Source: Ktedonobacteraceae bacterium (lineage in GTDB: Bacteria; Chloroflexota; Ktedonobacteria; Ktedonobacterales; Ktedonobacteraceae). From it: 19,558 bases of DNA. The notes under the pieces are model-generated. The model saw only the letters and a program-made list of their open reading frames with translations, made no database searches and was not told the DNA's origin. Positions 14,271 to 19,558 of this stretch are shown piece after piece (positions within the stretch are counted from its first letter, which is position 1; every line of letters begins with the position of its first letter). The stretch is from positions 1 through 19,558 of the forward strand of contig JADBKA010000083.1 of NCBI GenBank assembly GCA_014896635.1, written 5' to 3'. The translations under genes were made by a program, and so were the position numbers.

Positions 14271-15917
14271 CTATACAGCGACGTTGGTTGAGCGACTGTA
14301 CGGTTTCTCAGGATCAATAAGCACATTGATACAGGCGGGCAAGCCGGAAGCGAAAGCGCGCTCCAACGCCGGACGGATGTCTGCTGGCCGCTCGACCAGT
14401 TCGCCGTAGCCGCCGAGCGCCTCGACCATTTTATCGTAGCGAATAGCCGGCGCCAGTTCTGCCGCTGTCGCATGGCCGACGATAGCTTTCTGAGGATGCT
14501 TGATCTGCCCCCAGGCGCCATCATTGCCGATGATCGAGACAACCGGCAAGCGCTGGCGTACCATACTCTCGAATTCCATACCATTCAGGCCAAAGGCGCC
14601 ATCGCCGTGCAGAATCAGCACTTTCTTGCCTGGACGGGCCAGTTGCGCGGCCATTGCAAAGCCGGTGCCGGTTCCAAGACAGCCCATCGGACCCGCATCG
14701 AGCCAGTAGCCGGGGCGCGAGACGTTGATCACCCGCCCTCCGTAGCTCACAATGTCGCCACCGTCACCGATCACCGTCGTCTCCTCGTCGATGAAATCGC
14801 GGATCTCGCGACAGAGACGCATAGGATGAATCGGCACGGCATCGGAGTTGAGCGCCGCGCTATCACGCTCCTGCGCGCGCTCTTCCTGACTGCGCACAGA
14901 GGAGAGCCACTCATCGTGCCGGAGTTGCTTTGTAGCATCGGCCACCTGTTGCATGCTCAATCCCACATCGCCGACCAGGCCCACCGCCGCTCCCCGGTTG
15001 ACGCCTACGTCCTCACCGGCCAGGTCGAACCAGATTACTTTCGCCTCAGCAGGGATGAGGGGCGGCTGACCATGATTGAGGCGAAAATCCATGCGCGTGC
15101 CAACCACGAGAATAGTATCGGCGCCTTCGAGAGCTTTGCGCCGCACGGCGCTGAAAAAGAGCGGATGTGTGGGCGGCAGGCAGCCACGCCCGGCACCGTT
15201 GAGAAAGACCGGCGCCTGGATGCGCTCAGCAAGCCGGCGCAGGGATTCGGCGGCATCGCACCACCACGTGGCGGTCCCTGCCATGATGACCGGCCTTTGC
15301 GCCTGCTCCAGCAGCTCAGCCGCCTTCACTACCATGTCGGGATCTGGGGCAGTGCGCGCTGCCGTACGATAGCTGGCAGGTTCGCCAGGATCAAACAGGG
15401 TATCGGTATCGGCAAAGTTGTTCAGAATGTCCATCGGCATTTCAAGAAAGACCGGACCAGGCTTGCCACTCAACATCTGGCGAAAGGCCGAGGCGGTATA
15501 CTCGGCCAGGCGCGCAGTCTCATGCACGGTACGCGCCCACTTCGTGATGGGACGCAGCAGGTCAATCTGGTTCATCTCCTGCAATGCACCGCGATCCCAC
15601 AGTCCCAGGGGCGCTGCACCGCCGATCACCAGTACCGGACTGCCGGCAAGGTATGCGTTGGCGACGCCGGTCACGCCGTCAGTCACGCCGGGACCAGCCG
15701 TTAACAGCGCCACCCCCGGCCTGCGCGTACACTTCGCCCAGCCTTCGGCTGCATGTACTGCCGCCTGTTCATGGCGCGTATCCACTACACGAATGCCTTC
15801 GCGCACACATCCGTCATAAATAGCTGCAATATGCCCGCCACTCAGCGTAAAAACGACCTCGACGCCCTCTTTCTTCAACGCTCTGGCAACCAGCCAGCCT
15901 CCATGTATCAGACCCAT
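14271..15917 (-). CDS. Thiamine-diphosphate-dependent enzyme, ILVBL/2-hydroxyacyl-CoA lyase-like (acetolactate synthase superfamily)
   Basis: A 548-residue cytosolic enzyme of the acetolactate synthase superfamily, with three domains. The N-terminal Pyr domain carries the catalytic glutamate E50 in DTRHEQAAVHAAEGWA. TAGPGVTDGVTGVANAYLA (73-91) is the usual loop. A central domain spans about 190-330. The C-terminal PP domain has the cofactor motif GDG (438-440) to GND (464-466), 26 residues apart. GNDGAWGQI in place of the usual NNxxYG, and GGAAPLGLWDRGALQEMNQ, are closer to ILVBL/HACL2 and oxalyl-CoA decarboxylase-like proteins than to IlvB. No small regulatory subunit (ilvN) or other branched-chain gene is nearby. 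The reaction is therefore uncertain: 2-hydroxyacyl-CoA cleavage, 2-oxoacid decarboxylation or acetolactate formation are all possible. GGAGAG lies 7 nt before ATG 15917. Confidence 0.85.
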   Translation of the reverse strand: MGLIHGGWLVARALKKEGVEVVFTLSGGHIAAIYDGCVREGIRVVDTRHEQAAVHAAEGWAKCTRRPGVALLTAGPGVTDGVTGVANAYLAGSPVLVIGGAAPLGLWDRGALQEMNQIDLLRPITKWARTVHETARLAEYTASAFRQMLSGKPGPVFLEMPMDILNNFADTDTLFDPGEPASYRTAARTAPDPDMVVKAAELLEQAQRPVIMAGTATWWCDAAESLRRLAERIQAPVFLNGAGRGCLPPTHPLFFSAVRRKALEGADTILVVGTRMDFRLNHGQPPLIPAEAKVIWFDLAGEDVGVNRGAAVGLVGDVGLSMQQVADATKQLRHDEWLSSVRSQEERAQERDSAALNSDAVPIHPMRLCREIRDFIDEETTVIGDGGDIVSYGGRVINVSRPGYWLDAGPMGCLGTGTGFAMAAQLARPGKKVLILHGDGAFGLNGMEFESMVRQRLPVVSIIGNDGAWGQIKHPQKAIVGHATAAELAPAIRYDKMVEALGGYGELVERPADIRPALERAFASGLPACINVLIDPEKPYSRSTNVAV

Positions 15918-16036
15918 ACATTGTCTCTCCTTCTTTACCTGGCATGCCCATCATCGGGCAAGCTATCTCGCTTACAGATGCTTTCCCTCCATCATACATT
16001 ACTTGTTCCACAGCCACCTGAAAGCCAGGAGATAAG

Positions 16037-16118
16037 ATCGGGCTGTTGCAGAGTCCTTCTTCTCCTCTGCATAGAGGAGAAGAAGAGAAAAAAGAAATGC
16101 GGGGGACGCCCTCGCTTC
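16037..16118. repeat. Dispersed repeat copy with long perfect hairpin at the 3' end of the XPB-like helicase gene
   Basis: It begins GATCGGGCTGTTGCAGAG and contains a perfect 13-bp stem: CTTCTTCTCCTCT (16056-16068), loop GCAT, AGAGGAGAAGAAG (16073-16085). A purine run and GCGGGGGACGCCCTCGC follow, up to the TAG stop (16118-16120) of the minus-strand gene. It matches the element at 9278-9359 in its first 17 bases at 16 positions. On the minus strand the U-rich part comes before the stem, so an ordinary intrinsic terminator is unlikely. Confidence 0.65.
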
Positions 16119-17536
16119 TAGCGCCGGCGCCTGGCGATCTCTTCTTCGGTTGTGCCTCCTGTCACCAGTTCGTACAGGATCGCCTGCCCTTCCTTGGGAC
16201 GTAGCACGCGACCCAGGCGCTGAATGTATTCGCGCTTTGTGCTGTTGCCACTGACGATGACCGCCACGCGGCAATCGGGAACATCGACGCCTTCGTTGAG
16301 CACACGCCCCGTCACCAGTTTGCTGTATTGACCGGCGCGAAACCGCTCCAGAATTGCGCGCCGCTCTTCGGCAGGCGTCTTATAGGTGATGCAGGGAAGG
16401 CAGAAACGGCGACTGATCTCATCAACGACGTAGTTGTATTCGGAGAAAAGGATCACCTGGTCGCCAGCATGCTCGATGAGGATACGTTCGATCTGGGCGT
16501 ATTTGGCAGGAGCGTTCAGGGCGATATCGCGGGCTTCGCGCCATGCCTGCGCTGCTGCACGCGCTTCGGGATCACGGGCCGTGAGGTAGATCAGCTTCTG
16601 CTGGAAATCTTCAGGACTACGAATGATGATCCGGCGCCGCCGCAAAAATGCGCGATAGATGCGTCGCCGTTCCAGGTAGCGCTCCTCGTCTTCGCTGGAG
16701 AGGGCCACCACGACGCGCCGCTCCTCGTACTGTGCCAGATAACGTTCTCCGGTCAATTCGGTGGGCGAGCGGCGATAGACTTCCGGTCCAATCAGTTCTT
16801 CCAGATCGGCGTGCGCCATATCGCTGCGCTCTGGCGTCGCGCTCAGGCCCAGGCGCAGAGGAGTGAAAGCACGCTCGGCGATCAGGCGATAGGTAGGAGC
16901 GGGCAGGTGATGGCATTCGTCAAAGATGAGCAGGCCGAAACGGTGCAATTCGCGCGGGTAGAGCGCTGCCGAATCGTAGGTGATGATGGTGATGGGCCGC
17001 ATCTCTTTCGTTCCGCCGCCAAAAACGCCTATCTCGCTACTATCCAGCGACAGTGCAGCGGCCAGCGCACTGCGCCACTGCTGCAAGAGGTCAATCGTCG
17101 GAACGACAACCAGCGTCCACAGGCGCATCTCATGGATCGCCAGCGTTGCCACAAAGGTTTTGCCGGCTCCGGTGGGCAGCACGACCAGGCCAGCGCTGCC
17201 TGCGGCGATCCAGTTGTCCAGCGCCTCCTGCTGGTAGGGACGCGGCTCCAGCGCCAGTTCCGTTGACCAGGGCAGGGCCGGCTGCTCCTCGAAAGCAACC
17301 GTAAAAGCTGTTCCCTGCCGGCGCAGCGCCTGTTTGATGACGCTAAAATAGAACGGCTTTGTGCGCAGAAAATGTTGCCGCTTATCCTGGCTTATGGCGG
17401 TACGTATGTGCGCGGGCAGGTGCTCACCGAAGAGCGCCGCCAGCAGCTCTGGCAATGGCAAATGCCGCACTTCAGCCGGCGGCACAATTGCCAGATCCTG
17501 TCCACGCAGTTCAAGTGTAGTGAGTGACACGAACAT
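16118..17536 (-). CDS. XPB-like superfamily 2 DNA helicase
   Basis: An ATP-driven DNA helicase/translocase of the XPB/Rad25-like group, 472 residues. After an N-terminal region of about 95 residues come the Q-like motif PRPYQQEALDNW (99-110), Walker A PTGAGKT (121-127), VVVPTIDLLQQW (143-154), Walker B DECH (206-209), motif III SATPER (232-237), and motif VI QRLGRVLRP (439-447). GVDVP is at 416-420. All ATPase motifs are intact. The C-terminus is a short basic tail (ARRRR) that ends where a dispersed repeat begins. Its start overlaps the RecQ stop by 26 nt. GAGAGGGG directly abuts ATG 17536, whereas GTG 17530 (codon 3) has a better 6-nt spacing and may be the true start. Bacterial XPB is thought to act in DNA repair or unwinding; the nuclease partner Bax1/DUF790 often found beside archaeal XPB is not in the window. 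Confidence 0.92.
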   Translation of the reverse strand: MFVSLTTLELRGQDLAIVPPAEVRHLPLPELLAALFGEHLPAHIRTAISQDKRQHFLRTKPFYFSVIKQALRRQGTAFTVAFEEQPALPWSTELALEPRPYQQEALDNWIAAGSAGLVVLPTGAGKTFVATLAIHEMRLWTLVVVPTIDLLQQWRSALAAALSLDSSEIGVFGGGTKEMRPITIITYDSAALYPRELHRFGLLIFDECHHLPAPTYRLIAERAFTPLRLGLSATPERSDMAHADLEELIGPEVYRRSPTELTGERYLAQYEERRVVVALSSEDEERYLERRRIYRAFLRRRRIIIRSPEDFQQKLIYLTARDPEARAAAQAWREARDIALNAPAKYAQIERILIEHAGDQVILFSEYNYVVDEISRRFCLPCITYKTPAEERRAILERFRAGQYSKLVTGRVLNEGVDVPDCRVAVIVSGNSTKREYIQRLGRVLRPKEGQAILYELVTGGTTEEEIARRRR

Positions 17537-19040
17537 CCCCTCTCGCCAGAAATTGGGCTGCTGCCTCTCTTATTCTTTCGGAGATAGGCACTTCTGGAAA
17601 GTACGCCGGCTGGCAGTGGCCACACACTCCACAACGGCGGCCTGGCGGATCACCGAGATAGGTGGTGAGATAGCGCATATAGCATCCGCTCTGTTGCGTA
17701 TAAGCCTGCATATCGCTTAACTCGCCTAGCTTCTGAAAACGTATCCTGTTATAACCCGCAAAATTCGCCTGTCCCGCTCTCCCTGTAGCGACATAGACAT
17801 AATCCCCGTTGCCGCTGCGTTGGATGAAAAACTGGTCTTCCAGGTCGAGCAGGATCGCGCGTATGGCTGTGGATGAAAGACCGGTGAGGCGCACCAGGTC
17901 TTTTCCCTGCAAGCCCTGGGGATTCTTGCGCAACATTGCCAGCACCAGCTCGTAGCACTCTTCGCCCGGTTTCCCATCGTTGATAAAGTGCTCCTGAATC
18001 AGTAAATCAGCAGGATCAGAGAGCAGAACGCAGAGGGCAACGTTTCCGTCACGCCCGGCGCGCCCTATTTCCTGGTAATAATGCGTAGGGGAAGCGGGTA
18101 TATGATAATGGATGATAAAACGCACATTTTGCTTATCAATACCCATGCCTAAGGCATTGGTAGAACAGACCAGCCTGTACTGATCTGTCATCCAGCGCTG
18201 CTCAATCTCCCGCCTCACTGCGTTGTCCTGCCCGGCATGATAATGCACGGCGGCAATGCCCTGCCGCTGTAAAAAGGCGGTCACCAGTTCAGCATATTTT
18301 CTCGTCGCAGTATAGATGATGCCGCTTCCGGCATACTGTGGCAGCAACGCGACTAAAAAGCTCAGCTTTTCCATATCTCCGCCCGTCTGTACCACGTTTA
18401 ACCGCAGGTTCGGGCGCATCATTGTGCCACGCAGCACTCGCACGCCATGCCCCATTTGCTGGAGGATATCCGCCTCGACGCGCCTGTTCGCTGTAGCCGT
18501 GAGCGCCAGTATGGGAGTATGCGCCGGCAGCGCCGATAGCAGGCGCACAATGCGGCGATAGTGCGGGCGAAAATCGTGGCCCCAGAGAGAAATACAATGC
18601 GCTTCGTCAATTACGATCATACTGATCTGGATTCTGGGAGCATACGCCTGCCAGAGCGCGTTACTCAACCGTTCGGGCGCGATGTAGAGCAATTTTAATT
18701 TTCCGGCCACCGCCATCTCCAGGACTGTCCGGTTCTCCTGCTCGCTATAATCCGAACTGACGATGGCAGAGGGAATGGCATAGGCTTCGCTGCACCGCCG
18801 GCACTGATCGCGCATCAATGCTTTTAACGGGGAAAACACAATCGTGAGATGAGGATAATACAGGCTGGTCATCTGATAACAGAGGGATTTGCCCCACCCC
18901 GTATGCTGGATGACCAGCAGGCGCTCGCCTCGCACAAGCCGCTGAATAACATCGTACTGCCCGGCGTGAAAGCCTGTCGTAATGTGAAACTGCTCCCGTA
19001 AAAGACGCTCCGGTGGATACTCCCGCCACGTGACCCACAT
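17511..19040 (-). CDS. recQ: RecQ-family ATP-dependent DNA helicase
   Basis: A 3'-5' DNA helicase of 509 residues, probably acting in recombination and repair. The family glutamine is Q28 in FHAGQYDVI, and motif I is HTGWGKSLCYQ (46-56) where RecQ usually has PTGGGKS. Motif II is DEAHCISLWGHDFRPHY (145-161), motif III is LTATA (180-184) and motif VI is QEIGRAGRDG (323-332). The zinc cysteines C453, C470, C473 and C476 keep the spacing of E. coli RecQ (x16, x2, x2). A winged-helix-like segment (about 363-417) lies between motif VI and the zinc site, whereas in E. coli the winged helix follows it. No HRDC domain is present. ATG 19040 is favoured, with AAAGG 9 nt upstream; an in-frame GTG at 19046 is too close to it. 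The gene overlaps the XPB-like gene by 26 nt, so the two are one operon. Confidence 0.93.
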   Translation of the reverse strand: MWVTWREYPPERLLREQFHITTGFHAGQYDVIQRLVRGERLLVIQHTGWGKSLCYQMTSLYYPHLTIVFSPLKALMRDQCRRCSEAYAIPSAIVSSDYSEQENRTVLEMAVAGKLKLLYIAPERLSNALWQAYAPRIQISMIVIDEAHCISLWGHDFRPHYRRIVRLLSALPAHTPILALTATANRRVEADILQQMGHGVRVLRGTMMRPNLRLNVVQTGGDMEKLSFLVALLPQYAGSGIIYTATRKYAELVTAFLQRQGIAAVHYHAGQDNAVRREIEQRWMTDQYRLVCSTNALGMGIDKQNVRFIIHYHIPASPTHYYQEIGRAGRDGNVALCVLLSDPADLLIQEHFINDGKPGEECYELVLAMLRKNPQGLQGKDLVRLTGLSSTAIRAILLDLEDQFFIQRSGNGDYVYVATGRAGQANFAGYNRIRFQKLGELSDMQAYTQQSGCYMRYLTTYLGDPPGRRCGVCGHCQPAYFPEVPISERIREAAAQFLARGDVRVTHYT

Positions 19041-19065
19041 TTCCACATACCTTTTAGAGTAATCT

Positions 19066-19085
19066 AACGCACCAGACGATGCGTT
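19066..19085 (-). promoter_or_regulatory. Small hairpin in the recQ leader
   Basis: AACGCA (19066-19071) pairs with TGCGTT (19080-19085) around an 8-nt loop. It lies just after the predicted transcription start near 19092 and about 25 nt before the ATG. It could stabilise the 5' end of the operon mRNA or be an operator; nothing decides between these. Confidence 0.4.
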
Positions 19086-19098
19086 CTATCTGGCTCGT

Positions 19099-19127
19099 AG
19101 TTTATCACCTGTTACTCTATGTGTCAA
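19099..19127 (-). promoter_or_regulatory. Predicted sigma70 promoter of the recQ-XPB helicase operon
   Basis: On the minus strand a perfect -35 TTGACA (19122-19127) and TAAACT (19099-19104, four of six) are separated by exactly 17 bp. The start would be near 19092, giving a leader of about 50 nt before ATG 19040. An AT-rich stretch (19131-19200) upstream may act as an UP-like element. Confidence 0.6.
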
Positions 19128-19201
19128 GAGTTTAAATTTTTCTATCAATCTATGTGTATTTAAGCAAAATCAACAGTTATCTAATGATTACTAATTTTGA
19201 G

Positions 19202-19282
19202 TATATCAGCGGGTGAACGGCCATAGACTTCCGGCCCGATCAACGCTGCCAGGTCGGCACACGCCATATCGCTGCTCTAAGG
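19202..19282 (-). pseudogene. Decayed fragment of an XPB-like helicase gene
   Basis: Read on the minus strand, 27 codons align without gaps to residues 235-261 of the intact XPB-like helicase at 16754-16834. SDMACADLAALIGPEVYGRS is seen here and SDMAHADLEELIGPEVYRRS in the intact gene, with 18 of 27 positions equal by my count. A TAG stop stands where the intact gene has the glutamate of SATPER, and similarity ends on both sides. It is the relic of a second, divergent helicase copy, not an exact recent duplication. It lies upstream of recQ in a gap without genes. Confidence 0.75.
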
Positions 19283-19343
19283 AACAAATCAGAGCGTCTA
19301 CTCGTCACCATAGTAGCAAGGTTAGTCATGTATTCACGCCAGA

Positions 19344-19360
19344 ATCCGCTCCAGGCGGAT
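19344..19360 (+). promoter_or_regulatory. Hairpin upstream of the terminal lipoprotein gene
   Basis: ATCCGC (19344-19349) pairs with GCGGAT (19355-19360) around TCCAG. It lies 40 nt before the lipoprotein ATG. No matching promoter boxes were convincing in 19283-19400, so whether it is transcribed with the gene is unknown. Confidence 0.3.
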
Positions 19361-19400
19361 ATCCCGAACTATCTCTTATACAGAGAGTGAGACAGTAATT

Positions 19401-19558
19401 ATGAAGGAAAAAATTTCTAAGCTGTGGCCGGCCCTGGCCTTGACGGCTCTGTTGATCGGGCTGAGCGGCTGTGGCTCAAACGTCAGTGCGCAACCGCCGG
19501 GAGGACCTGAGAGCAGGCCGGACCGGCTGAAAATCGAGATTGATGATAGTGTCGATCC
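19401..19558 (+). CDS. Lipoprotein, N-terminal part only (cut by the window end)
   Basis: The frame opens at ATG 19401 and stays open to the window end (52 codons). The N-terminus has KEKISK, a hydrophobic core (WPALALTALLIGL) and the lipobox LSGC with acylated C24, followed by a Gly/Pro/Ser linker. This is a clear type II signal peptide, so the product is exported and anchored to the membrane. The visible mature part (PDRLKIEIDDSVD) is too short to name a family. A weak purine-rich site GAGAGTGAGA precedes the start at about 8 nt. The gene reads away from the recQ operon and is a separate unit. Confidence 0.75.
   Translation, partial: MKEKISKLWPALALTALLIGLSGCGSNVSAQPPGGPESRPDRLKIEIDDSVD

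Noticed and set aside
14472..15704. Long open frame (410 codons) on the plus strand
   Set aside because: It lies wholly antisense to the ThDP enzyme, whose motifs are clear. The antisense protein is rich in His/Arg and low complexity without recognisable motifs.
16328..17266. Open frame of 312 codons on the plus strand
   Set aside because: It is antisense to the XPB-like helicase, whose ATPase motifs are all intact. No ribosome site or family pattern was seen.
16118..19046. Helicase pair as a known phage-defence island
   Set aside because: No nuclease, methylase, toxin or other defence gene is seen nearby, and RecQ is a common housekeeping family. Kept only as a possibility in the findings.

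Overview
The window looks like chromosomal DNA of a Gram-positive-like or monoderm bacterium with moderately high GC. I suspect the phylum Chloroflexota, class Ktedonobacteria. The hints are a zinc-ribbon protein with many BACON-like repeats and a proline/threonine tail, several lipoprotein signals, many dispersed GC-rich and purine-rich intergenic repeats, and sigma70-type TTGACA promoters. The assignment is an inference from style and protein families, not a database result. No rRNA, tRNA, CRISPR array, prophage or intact insertion sequence was seen. Layout, left to right: (1) 1-2930, plus strand, aspartate/methionine metabolism: the end of an O-acetylhomoserine sulfhydrylase-type gene, then aspartate kinase and aspartate-semialdehyde dehydrogenase as a two-gene unit. 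A near-consensus promoter overlaps the stop codon of the first gene, and a hairpin sits at the start of the predicted mRNA. (2) 2934-4265, minus: a secreted lipoprotein of the sedolisin (S53) peptidase family with no propeptide domain. (3) 4266-4661: divergent regulatory region carrying a duplicated GC-rich palindromic repeat. (4) 4662-5609, plus: an ABC-2-type permease without a neighbouring ATPase. (5) 5621-8968, minus: a carbohydrate-type ABC importer operon (Tat-like lipoprotein binding protein, then two permeases), with a repeat element inside the operon, a 250-nt leader and a palindromic operator candidate. The ATPase is not in the window. (6) 9357-13115, minus: a 1252-residue single-pass membrane protein with a cytoplasmic zinc ribbon and an outside face of one TIG-like and about eight BACON-like domains. 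(7) 13640-14194, plus: an HdeD-like membrane protein. (8) 14271-15917, minus: a thiamine-diphosphate enzyme resembling ILVBL/HACL2 more than true acetolactate synthase. (9) 16118-19040, minus: a RecQ-family helicase overlapping a downstream XPB-like helicase, from one strong promoter. (10) 19041-19558: AT-rich spacer with a decayed fragment of an XPB-like helicase gene, then the start of a lipoprotein gene cut by the window edge. The lysine/threonine/methionine genes form one pathway, the ABC genes one transporter and the two helicases probably one DNA-repair unit. The rest are single genes. Dispersed repeats lie at the ends of several genes, and in two cases the element runs right up to the stop codon.
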